This document shows positions 1 to 9,305 of a stretch of 64,000 nucleotides of DNA, piece after piece. Within the stretch, counting starts at the first letter, position 1, and every line of letters starts with the position of its first letter. Below the pieces are notes generated by a model. It was not told where the DNA came from and made no database searches. It saw only the letters and a program-made list of their open reading frames with translations. The stretch comes from CAVQAH01 sp963784195. Lineage in GTDB: Bacteria; Acidobacteriota; Vicinamibacteria; Vicinamibacterales; 2-12-FULL-66-21. Made by a program: the position numbers and the translations under genes. The stretch lies in contig CAWARA010000015.1 in NCBI GenBank assembly GCA_963784195.1, forward strand, positions 434,001-498,000, read 5' to 3'.

Positions 1-50
1 AGCTCGTGTAGTAAAGCGGCGTTTGTGTCTCGCACACGAACCACCGGGAT

Positions 51-78
51 CGATCGATTGGCGTGGACCAATCGATCG
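51..78. repeat. Perfect 11-bp palindrome with 6-nt loop
   Basis: CGATCGATTGG and its exact reverse complement CCAATCGATCG are separated by six bases. No T-run follows on either strand, so it is not an obvious intrinsic terminator. It lies downstream of the broken VWFA-type gene. Apart from this palindrome I see nothing convincing between the window start and about position 237. Confidence 0.6.
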
Positions 79-236
79 TGTCGTAGACCGTGCTGTCCTT
101 CTGCGCCGCGAGACGATCGAGGGCTATCGGCTTCGGGGCAAGTCATCTTCGATTGGCGTTTGCAGATCTGAATGGCCAACTCGCGACCTCTCCGATCGCC
201 CATCGCACCATCGCCATGAATAGGCCATCATGGGGC

Positions 237-2233
237 CTAGCGTCTGATCGCTGAAAGCAAACAGCTTGCGATCGGTCTTTCCTCCGGCGCCCGCCACGAG
301 TTCGATCACGTAGTCGCTGACTGCCAACGGTGCGAGCGTGAGGTCCGACCGCAAGCGCCGGCCCGGTCATCGACTGGGTTTCGGTCAGCGTCAGCGGAAT
401 CGGTAACGGTTGGCCAGTGCGGTCCAGCAGCCTTGCCTCACGGCGATCCGGAGGCACCCGCAATTGGCCATTCGACGCGCAGTCGTTCGCTGCGTTGAAA
501 CTCGAGCGCGGCGGCTGGCTGGAAACCGCCAGGCCGCACCGCGCGAAAGACCAGCGGATTTCCGACCAGCGTTCCGGAGGGCGGGGGAATGATGGTCTGC
601 GCTTCGGCGCTGCCTTCAGTCTCGGAGCGTGCGCGTACGGACGCGTCAATCGGGCCGCCTGCCGCCTTGAACGGGATGGCAATCGCGACCGATCGCCCGC
701 CTGGCAGGATCCGTCCCGCGCCCGCTGCCGACCGCCTCACCCTTGCTGCTCGACACGCGCGCCTCGACCTCGCCGCCTTGTTTCCACCGTCCGGCCGCGA
801 GTTCGCTGGCTGACAACTCGGCGACGACGATCACTTCGTTGGCGAGGGCGCGGCCGGACGCATAGAAAGGACTTGTAGCGCGCAGGCGGCCGAGCGCTCC
901 GAGCGCTTCGTCTATCCCGGTCGTCGACGGGTCGGCGGGAGTTGGCGCGCTGATGTTACGGAGGGCCGCAATTCATTGGCAGTGGGTGCGCGATACATCC
1001 GTCTTGCATTGACCGCGACGCCGGGCCTCGCAACCTTGACGCTGATCCGGCGCACCCGGCCGTCGAACGTCGTATTGGTGGAGGAGTAGCCGAGCAGGTA
1101 ATACGACGACAGTCCGCTCGCCAGCCGTTTCATGCCACCGAGAGATCGTTCGTGTTGACCAGGGCGGCGCCGTTTGTTTCCTTGCCAGCGATTGCAACTG
1201 TTGCGTCCGGCGAAGCGCGAGCCCGACGCCAACGGGTTCGACGGGATAGAAGGCGACATTCGCAGCCGTGCCGTCTGGAGCAGATCGCGGAATCGCCTGT
1301 CGTTTTCGAGATCGGCAATGCGCCGGGCTTCTGCGTCGCAAGCGAACCACGTCCCGTCCTGCGAGCGTGTGCCCAGCCGAGGCTGACCGGTCGACGTGAT
1401 GCCGATTGGCGGGGCGGCGACTGGGCCTAGGTTGGCGATCGCGTTCGTGATCTCTGGTGAGCGCGGATAGAGCATCCAGCCTTGCGTGAAGATGAAGACG
1501 GTCTTGCGTCCTTCGCGCACGGCCCCGAGGAACCTCACGAGCTCCTCGAGGCTCGTCAGGACGCGATCTTCCCGGCGTTTCGCGATAATCAGGCCGACAG
1601 GGAACGCTCGTGACCGTGTAACAGTCGACGATTCTTCTGTTCCTCGACATCAAGTCTGTTTCTGATCGATGACGTCCACCGGCCATTCGCGCTGCGACGT
1701 CGTCTGCAACGGTCACCGTCTTCCGACCGAAGGCCAGCCGTTGCGCGTCGATCAGCGGCGTCATCACGGCAAAGAGGTCGCTCGGCGCAAGCATGTCGTC
1801 GATCGTCTGGACGATCGGTGTCTCTCAGCCGGGCGGCGTCGAAGAAATTGAGGTGATACGAATCGAGGAACAGCACGAACACGCGTGACCGTGGATCCGC
1901 GAGGCGTTGCAGCATGTCGCCCTGATTGTTCGGATCGCGATTGTTCTCAGGGATTGCAGGACGGCTCTACCCGGACGTATTCGAAACTCTCGACCTTCTG
2001 CGGTTTTCCGTCCTCGAGAATCTGGAAGTCCTCGAGCCGTCAGTCCATCGACGACGCGGCCGTCCTGAAGGGGATAGACATCGACGGTGACGAAATACGC
2101 GCCGGCGCGGAAGACAGGGCCGCTGAGGGTCAGGAGGTTTCTGCTGAGGAGGCTGTGCAGCGAAAAGAACGAACGCTCCGCTTCCGGCAACAACAGTGGC
2201 CGCGACGAGCGCCCGGCTCACCAGTCGGTTCAT
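237..2233 (-). pseudogene. VWFA-related Acidobacterial domain protein, multiply frameshifted
   Basis: This is a secreted von Willebrand A-like protein of the Acidobacteria-specific family (TIGR03436 type); its biological role is unknown. The start ATG at 2233 follows a GGAG-containing site and opens a signal peptide (MNRLVSRALVAATVV). Family-like stretches then follow in changing frames: the A-domain strand VFVLFLDSYHLNFF (about 1850), MLAPSDLFAVMTPLIDAQ (about 1790), EGRKTVFIFTQG (about 1510), SSYYLLGYSST (about 1110), VVAELSASELAAGRW (about 830) and the C-terminal PLAVSDYVIEL (about 320). Together they account for some 660 residues, the normal family length, but at least six frame changes are needed. 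The exact stop is uncertain (237 or further to 124). It may be a true pseudogene or an error-rich stretch of assembly. Confidence 0.75.
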
Positions 2234-2298
2234 CACGTCAGCTCCCACGGCGTTGGCGGCCCCATGATAACGGGTCGCGGCGGCTGCTGACACTGAAA

Positions 2299-2304
2299 TA
2301 TAGT
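2299..2304 (+). promoter_or_regulatory. Candidate -10 element of a leaderless dut transcript
   Basis: TATAGT lies exactly six bases before the GTG start of dut, so transcription would begin at or next to the start codon. No Shine-Dalgarno sequence precedes the GTG and no good -35 hexamer is visible. The same arrangement recurs at other genes in this window. Confidence 0.4.
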
Positions 2305-2310
2305 CAGAGC

Positions 2311-2743
2311 GTGCCAACCATTCGCATCCATCGGCTTTACCCGCATGTCGAGATTCCCGGATATCAGACCCCCGGCGCGGCGGCGTTCGATCTCGCCGCT
2401 TCCGAGACCGTCGTCATCGCCCCGGGAGAAGTGACGTTGATCCCAACCGGGCTGGTAGTCGAAGTCCCCGCCGAGATGTTCCTGGCGGTGTTCGCCCGCA
2501 GCAGCACACCGCTCAAGCGCGGCCTGATGGTCGCCAACGGCGTCGGCGTCGTCGACTCCGACTATTGCGGCCCGCGCGACGAGCTGAAGATTCCCGTCGT
2601 CAACATCACGACTGCGCCTGTCGAGGTCCGCCCTGGCGATCGGATCGCTCAAGGGATCATCCTGCCGGCCCCGCGGGTCACGTGGGAAGAGGTCGCGGAG
2701 GTGAGTGGCGGAGTCGAGGGGTGGGTTTGGGGCGACGGGTTAA
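2311..2743 (+). CDS. dut: dUTP diphosphatase (dUTPase), one-base frameshift in motif V
   Basis: Hydrolyses dUTP to dUMP and pyrophosphate, keeping uracil out of DNA and supplying dTMP synthesis; cytoplasmic, normally a homotrimer. The usual motifs are visible in order: AFDLAAS (I), RSSTPLKRGL (II), GVVDSDYCGPRDELK (III, with the catalytic Asp) and RPGDRIAQGII (IV). Motif V is lost in the frame as read, which continues to a stop at 3195. Removing the single T at 2722 gives GVEGGFGATG followed at once by TAA at 2741-2743, which is the standard family ending. I therefore place the true end at 2743 and treat the extra T as an error or a very recent mutation. The start is GTG 2311, with a TATAGT box six bases upstream and no ribosome-binding site. 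The gene is divergent from the VWFA-type gene, 77 bp away. Confidence 0.9.
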
Positions 2744-2752
2744 CCGGGCGAC

Positions 2753-3078
2753 GAGGGGACGGAGGGAACGGAACAGCTTCAACTCGGAGAAACGGAGGAA
2801 CAGAGGCGAACGGATTAGACATCGGACCCGCGTTCAGGTGCCGCCGATGCCGCCGCGTGATGCGCGGCGGGCGATGGAGCGGTACCCCGAGGGCACGAAG
2901 CCGCCCGGACGATCAATCGCGGCTTGTGTCCTCGGGGTATCGCTCCATCGCTCGGCCCGGCCAATGGCCGGGCCGGCATCGGCTCGGAGCCCGAGTCTTG
3001 TGCGTGACCTCCGTGTCTCCGTGTCTCCGTTCTCTGTTGAAGCTCGTTCCGTGCCCTCCGTCCCCTCCGTTGTCGATC
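2753..3078. repeat. Nested inverted-repeat element between convergent genes
   Basis: Three levels of symmetry fill the gap between dut and the convergent membrane-protein gene. The outer arms (about 2753-2815 and 3005-3078) are imperfect inverted copies sharing GGGGACGGAGGG and AGCTTCAAC. Inside, 2874-2904 and 2918-2947 form a roughly 30-bp near-perfect stem starting ATGGAGCG, with two mismatches, one bulge and about a 14-nt loop. A third, perfect 11-bp palindrome (CGGCCCGGCCA) occupies 2953-2975. The outer-arm sequence recurs near 42065-42140, so the element belongs to a dispersed family. No credible protein is encoded here. Confidence 0.75.
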
Positions 3079-3082
3079 TCGC

Positions 3083-4731
3083 CTACCTCAGTCGATAGAG
3101 CGTCACACCCTGCTGCCCGGTGGCGATCCGATCGAGGGTGGATTCGTCGCGAGCTGCGCCATGAAATTGTCGGCGGCCGCTCGATCCAACCCTAACCGCG
3201 CTGGATGCACCATGACATGCGTCGCTCCGGCTTGCTTCATCGCCAGGATCGCGCCCGGGCTCGGGAACTGTCCGAATGCGTCAGCGTACTTGCGATAGAG
3301 CGCGGGCGTATGACCGCTGTAGCCGTTCATGATCGGCCGCCAGTGCGCCGTTGAGTTCAGCACGTAGGTAGCATTCTCAAAGACCGTGCGCGGTGGATAG
3401 AACGGGATTTCGACGAGCACGACGGGTCCGGGATGATCAGCCAGCTCGGCGTAGATGTTTGGAATACCGGCGAATCGTGTGTAGTAGAAGGGCGCCCGGA
3501 ACGACTCCGCGTTCACCGCAATGACGAGCGCGACACCAACGATGCTGGCGCGGAACGCCTGTCTTCGCTGCCGCAGAAGGGACAGGCCGAGGCCGGCCAG
3601 CGCCGCGATGCCGAGCAGAAACAGATTGCCGAATCTGGACGCAGCGCGGAGACCCTGCATCGGCGGAAAGACGCCATATAACCAGCCATAAATTGGCGTG
3701 TTTGTGCCCAGTGAGAGAACGAAACCTGCGATCGCAATGGCGACCAGCATCAGCACGCGTTGCCGGGCGCGCGCCATGTCGTCGGACGCCGTCGTGCGTC
3801 GCGCCACATACGCGACAGCGACCGCTGCGAGAATCAGCGCGACGAATCCGGGGAAGAAGTAGTCGATCGACGTCCTGAAGAACTCGCCGCTCCAGGTGTG
3901 GAAGTGCATGCGGCCGGCGGAGGCGAGATACGCCCGCGGTTGCACGGAGTACATGGACACATCACTCAGCGAACGGACCAAGCCTTCTTCGATCGCTGCA
4001 CGCCGATAGTGCAGGAACAGCGGCAACGTCGCCACGAGGGTCAGCGCGGCGGCGAGTCCGAATCGCGCGCTCACCGCGCCTGCGCGCGGCAGCCATGACG
4101 GAACCCGCGCCAGCAGCGACACGCCAATCATGACCACACCAAAGACGGCGAGATATCCCGACGTGTAGGCCATGGCTGTCATCCACACAGCGAGCCACAC
4201 CGCGTCACGGAGTCGTGCCGTGACGATCAGTCGATCCGTCGAGAGCAACGCCAGTGGCAGGCCCCACGCGTGGATGCCCTGCACGTGGGTCAGCCTCGTC
4301 AAGGTGTGTGTGTTGAACGCAAAGATCGAAGCCGCGACCAGTGCGGCGCTGCGGTCGCGCGTCCATTCATAGACGAGTGCAAACATCGCCAACGCCGTCA
4401 GCGTGAAGCCGAGGAGCAGGACGATGTTGTAGGCGAGCACCGGCGACGCACCCAGCCAGTGCAGCGGTGCGCCCATGATTCCTGGCACGATCAGCGGCTC
4501 CGAAAACGCCAGCGTGTTGCGCGCGGGGTAGAAGATGTTCGCGTCGAAGAGGTGGGCAGGGGATCGCGGAAGCTGGTGCGCGACCCAGGCCAGAATCCAC
4601 TCGTTGAGCTGAGCGTCGCCGTTGTCGTTGCGGCACCACGTTCCCGGAGCCGTGGCAAGCGGCCAGGTGTGAATGATCGCCAGACCGGCGCAGACGGCCG
4701 CAGCGATCAGCCACGGACGAGCCGGCCTCAT
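3083..4731 (-). CDS. Polytopic membrane protein, GT-C glycosyltransferase-like
   Basis: An integral membrane protein of about 549 residues with roughly ten hydrophobic helices; the first is at the N-terminus (WLIAAAVCAGLAIIH). The loop after it contains DNGDAQLNEWILAWV and LFDANIFYP, an acidic arrangement seen in uncharacterised GT-C-like or YfhO-like membrane proteins thought to use lipid-linked sugars. The substrate is unknown and the transferase role is inference. As read, the frame stops at 3103 with an atypical tail. A one-base correction near 3135 gives the C-terminus LDRIATGQQGVTLYRLR and a stop at 3083, which I regard as the real end. The gene begins one base after udk ends, so the two are probably co-transcribed, udk first. 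Confidence 0.7.
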
Positions 4732-4732
4732 C

Positions 4733-5392
4733 CTATCGTCCTGCCATGCTTCGAATCAGCGTGAGGAGCATGTCGATGGCCACCGTGTTGTGGCCGCCGG
4801 TCGGGATGATGATGTCCGCGTAACGCTTGCTCGGCTCGACGAACTCGAGGTGCATCGGCTTGACGGTGGACAGGTAGTGATCGATCACCGACTGCACCGA
4901 CCGGCCGCGCTCCGCGATGTCGCGCTGCAGCCGGCGGATGAACCTCGTGTCATCGTCGGTATCGACGAACACCTTGACGTCCATCAGGCGGCGCAGCGTT
5001 GCGTCCGTGAAGATGAGGATGCCCTCGACGATGATGGCCTTGCGCGACTTGACGGTCTGACTGGCGTCGCGCCGCGCATACATGGCGAAATCGTAGACGG
5101 GAACCTGAATCTCGCGTCCTTCGCGCAGCGCCATGACGTGCTGCACGAGGAGATCCGTTTCCAGCGAGTCGGGGTGATCGTAGTTGAGGGCCGCCCGTTC
5201 TTCCAGGCGAAGATCCAGGCGGTCCCTGTAGTAGCGATCGTGCTCGAGGACGCTGACCTGTTCGTCTCCGATGCTTTGCGTGATGCGTTGCACCACGGTC
5301 GTCTTGCCGGAGCCCGAGCCGCCCGCTACCCCGATCACAAGAGGGCCGAAAGCGTCAGTATTTCCGGGAGTTACGGTATTGTCAGCGGCCAT
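4733..5392 (-). CDS. udk: Uridine kinase
   Basis: Phosphorylates uridine and cytidine to UMP and CMP in pyrimidine salvage; cytoplasmic. The 219-residue length is typical. The P-loop GVAGGSGSGKTT is near residues 21-32, followed by the HDRYYRD segment, the substrate loop YDFAMYARR, the Walker B-like stretch IIVEGILIF, and FIRRLQRDIAERGRS in the lid region. All are conserved in the PRK/URK family. The start ATG at 5392 gives a short N-terminal extension before the P-loop. A 142-bp divergent gap separates it from the DUF2339 gene, and the membrane-protein gene follows immediately downstream. Confidence 0.93.
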   Translation of the reverse strand: MAADNTVTPGNTDAFGPLVIGVAGGSGSGKTTVVQRITQSIGDEQVSVLEHDRYYRDRLDLRLEERAALNYDHPDSLETDLLVQHVMALREGREIQVPVYDFAMYARRDASQTVKSRKAIIVEGILIFTDATLRRLMDVKVFVDTDDDTRFIRRLQRDIAERGRSVQSVIDHYLSTVKPMHLEFVEPSKRYADIIIPTGGHNTVAIDMLLTLIRSMAGR

Positions 5393-5534
5393 CGTTTCGG
5401 GTCCAAACAGCCTTTCTCATCGAGCGTTCAGTCCGCCGTCAGGACATCCGGCAGCACCGGCGTGCAGTATTGAGGATACCCGCGGCATGTTAAATTGCGG
5501 GAATCCAAAGAACAATTCTCGGTGAACTGGAGGC

Positions 5535-8500
5535 ATGGTGGACATCCTGCTGCTCCTGGGGCTGGCAATCCTTGCCTTGCCGTTGGTGCTGCCGCTGATT
5601 GCCTGGTTCTCGGCACGCAAGTCGAAACACCGGCTTGATGAGCTCGAGCGAATCGTTGAACGGCAGTCGTTCGAGATGGCGCAGCTGTCGGATGCCGTGC
5701 AGGCACTGACTCGTCGTGAGCGGCGCGGCACCGGTGGCCCTGCGGTGGAAACGCCTCCCGTTGCGCAGCAGGTCCAGGTCGCGCACGAGCCTGCTTCGGA
5801 AGTGCCACTTCCGGGCCGTGTCGAGCCCGCTCCGGTATCCCTCGAGGAAGAACGCGTCGTTCCGGTCAAGCGCCCCGAGATAGTGGCCGAACAGCCGGCA
5901 CCTGAGATCGAGCAACCCGCGATCGAAATCGAACAACCCGCGATCGCGATGGACAAGGACGAAGAGGTCCCGCAAGTCGAACTAGCGGCCCCGCAGGCCG
6001 AGGAACCGCAACAGATGCCGCCTGACGCGGACGTTGCGCCGTTACGACCTGCGTTCGACTGGGAGAGCCTCGTTGGCGTCAAGCTCTTCTCGGCCGTTGC
6101 CGGCATCGCGCTCGTGCTCGCGGCAGTGTTCTTCCTGCGATATTCGATCGAGAGCGGGTGGCTCCAGCCCCCCGTTCGCGTGACGATTGGTGTGATCGTT
6201 GCCGTGGGCCTGCTGATCGTCTGTGAGCGGAAGGCAGCGCGCCGATATCCCGTTACCGCCAACGCGCTCGATGCTGCCGCCGTCGCCATTCTTTTCGCGA
6301 CGTTCTTTTCCGCGCATGCGCTCTGGAACCTGATTCCAGCGACCGTGACCTTTGCGCTGCTCGCATTGGTGACCGCGGTTGCCGTCCTGCTATCGATTCG
6401 GCGTGAATCGCTGTTCATCGCCGTCCTGGGCCTGCTCGGCGGCTTTGCCACTCCGGCGTTGCTTTCGACCGGGGAGAACCGACCGATTCCACTGTTTGCT
6501 TACCTTCTGCTGCTCAATATCGGGTTGGCATGGGTTGCGTACCGAAGAGGATGGTCGAGCCTGACGTGGCTGTCGCTGGCGCTCACGACGATCTATCAGT
6601 GGGGCTGGGTCTTTCGGTTTCTCGAGGCTGGATCGGTTTCGCTGGCGATGGGCATCTTCATCATCTTTCCGCTGGCGGGTCTGACGGCCTTGATTCTGGC
6701 CAGTCGACCAGGCGAGGGTGACGCTGGGGTTTCGGGCCGCAGCTTCGAGCGCAGCGCACTCGTGTCGGCAGCGGTGCCGATGCTGTTTGCCACATACCTC
6801 GCCGCGGTTCCTGAGTACGCAACTCGCCCAGGCCTTCTGTTCGGGTTCGTCCTGCTCATCGACATCGGGCTGTTCGCCGTCACGCTGGCGCGACGAGAGG
6901 AATTGCTGCACGCTGCCGGCGCTGCCGGAACGATGCTGACGATGGCGATCTGGATGGCGGTGTCGTACGACGGCGAGACAGGAGTGCTCGTCGCGCCTGC
7001 TTTCGCTGCGATCTTCGCGCTGTTGTATGTGTTCGCACCGGATGTGGCCCGACGCGTCGATCGTCCGTTGAGCGGCACCGCACGCTGGGCGAGTTTTACC
7101 GCGCCGCTCATCCTGTTCGTGTTTCCTGTTCTCGCCGCCATCGAGCCAGCCTTCGAGAACCCGGTGTTGTTGTTCGCGATCCTGATCGCCCTGACGTTAC
7201 TCATCGCGTGGCGGGCCATTCGCGGGAACCGGGGAGGGCTCTACTACACGGCTGCGTTCTTTGCCGTAGCCGCTCAAGCGACGTGGTCAGCGACGCATCT
7301 CAGCCCTGAGAGGCTTGGCACCGCGGTCGCCATCTACACGGTTTTCGGGCTGGTGTCCTTGGCCGTCCCGATGATCGCGCGGCGTATGGGTCAGCCACTT
7401 CAGCCCGCGTGGGGTAGTGGCGCGGTGCTCCTCGCGAGCATCGCGCTGCTGCTCTTCGTGTCGGCGGGATCGGTCGCGCCACAGGCGCTGTGGGCGCTGG
7501 CATTGTTGCTGGCCATCCTCAACGCCGCGCTCTTCATTGAGAGCGCCGCCGGAACCCTTCCGCTCATCTCACAGGCGGGCAGTCTGTTGTCATGGGTAGT
7601 TCTTGGGACGTGGTGGATTCGCGCAGCCGCCAGTGTTGGCGTCATTCCGTCGTTGGCCGTGCTGACAGGTCTGTCGCTGGTGACCTTGGCTGGACATGCC
7701 TGGTCCACTCGTCTGGCTGGCACCGCACAGCGCGAACCGCGCGACTTGCGGTTCGGTAACGGTTTGTACCTCGGGCTGATTGGCCACCTCTTTCTCGTGT
7801 TCCTGTCGTTGAATCCCGGATGGGCCGTGCCACCCTGGCCGATCTTCGGCTCGTTGGTGGTCATCACGCTTGCGACGAGCGCCGCTTCGCTCTACGCCCG
7901 CGCGTCTTCGCTCCACGCCGGAGGCGTCATCATGGCCGCCTTCGTCGTGCTGGCGTGGTCATGGGCGGCCAGCGATCCGCCCAATGGAACGATCGCGCTC
8001 GCTGCAGCGGCGGCAATCAGCGCGTACGCGGTCTCGTGGCTCGAATCGGGGCAAAGAGCGGATACCAGGTCGCCGCGAAGGCTGCTGCAGCCGTGCTCTT
8101 CATCGGTGAGGCCAGTGCCATTGCGACCGTGGGCGCGGGAGGCGAGCCCCCGTTTGTTGCGCTCGTCATGGCTCACGCGATCAACCTCTCGGCGATCCTC
8201 TGGCTCACGTCGGCGCAAGGGTGGAGGACTATTGCGCCGCTGGCAGTGGCACCAGCGTGGCTCGCCGTGTGGCAGTGGCACGAACACATCGACCTGGAGA
8301 CACACTGGCCGCAGCTCTTGGTCTTCGTCAGCGTGCTGTATACCGTGTTCGTTGCATATCCGCTCGTGCTGGGGCGTCGAGTCGCTCGCGACCGCGACCC
8401 GCACCTGGCTGCCGTGGTGGCAAGCGCGATGTGTTTCTTCACGGCCCGTCAGGCCTTCCTGGCAGGAAACCTGGAGTGGATGATTGGAATCGTGCCGATC

Positions 8501-9305
8501 ATTCAGGGCGGCGTACTAGCGTTCCTGCTCCGTTCTCTGATGACGATCGAGCCCGCCGGCGAGCGCGACACCGGACGTCTCGCGCTCGTGGCAGGGGCGG
8601 CGCTCGCTTTCGTCACCGTGGCAATCCCGATGCAGCTGGACCACCAGTGGATCACCATTGGGTGGGCGCTCGAGGGGGCCGCGCTGGCCTGGCTGTACCG
8701 GCGCATTCCACATCGCGGACTCTTGTACGCCTCCTGCGTCCTGCTGGCTGCCGTCTTCGTGCGTCTGGCGCTGAATCCCGAGGTTCTTCTCTACGAGCCT
8801 CGAGGTTCTTTGCGGATTTTCAACTGGTACCTCTATACGTATGTGATCTGTGCCGGCGCGATGTTGCTGGCTGCCTGGTGGCTCTCGAAGACCGATGACC
8901 GGGTGCTGCCTGTGCTGCCCAGAGTCTCGCACGTCATGCCGGCCTGCGGCGTCGGTACTGTTGTTCATCCTTCTGAACATCGAGATCGCCGACTACTTCG
9001 CAACAGGACCGACGATCGCGTTCCGATTCGGCGTCACGGTCTCGCAGGACCTTACGTACACGATCGGATGGCTGGTGTTCGGCATGGGGCTTCTCACCGC
9101 CGGCATCGCCCTCAAGAACCGGACCGCGCGCACCGCGGCTGTCGCGCTGATTGCCGTGACGACCTGCAAGTGCTTTCTGTACGATCTCGGCTCGCTCGGA
9201 GGGCTGTATCGAGTTGCATCGCTGGTCGGCCTGGCGATGTCGCTGTCGCTCGTCGCGCTCGCGCTGCAGAAGTTTGTGCTGGCCAAGCCTCGGGGGAACG
9301 CATGA
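5535..9305 (+). CDS. DUF2339 giant membrane protein, two frameshifts
   Basis: A very large polytopic inner-membrane protein of unknown function. The start ATG at 5535 has GGAGG just upstream. Residues 1-20 form a membrane anchor, followed by a heptad-rich segment (DELERIVERQSFEMAQL), a proline- and acid-rich linker to about residue 165, the family hallmark FDWESLVGVKLFSAVAGIAL, and then some thirty hydrophobic helices to the end. The reading frame changes near 8050 and again near 8945, but the homologous stretches continue without loss (for example IEIADYFATGPTIAF after the second). The corrected length is about 1257 codons, normal for the family. The stop overlaps the ATG of the DUF3999 gene in an ATGA, so the two are translationally coupled. 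Confidence 0.85.

Noticed and set aside
23..223. 66-codon open frame at the window start
   Set aside because: It has no ribosome site or recognisable motif and overlaps the possible end of the broken VWFA-type gene.
1885..2310. N-terminal 142-residue extension of dUTPase
   Set aside because: The extra residues are antisense to the VWFA-type gene and are not part of the dUTPase fold; GTG 2311 gives the normal N-terminus.
5417..6451. 344-codon Ser/Thr-rich open frame on the minus strand
   Set aside because: It mirrors the start of the DUF2339 gene, has no homologous motif and is explained by codon bias of the sense gene.
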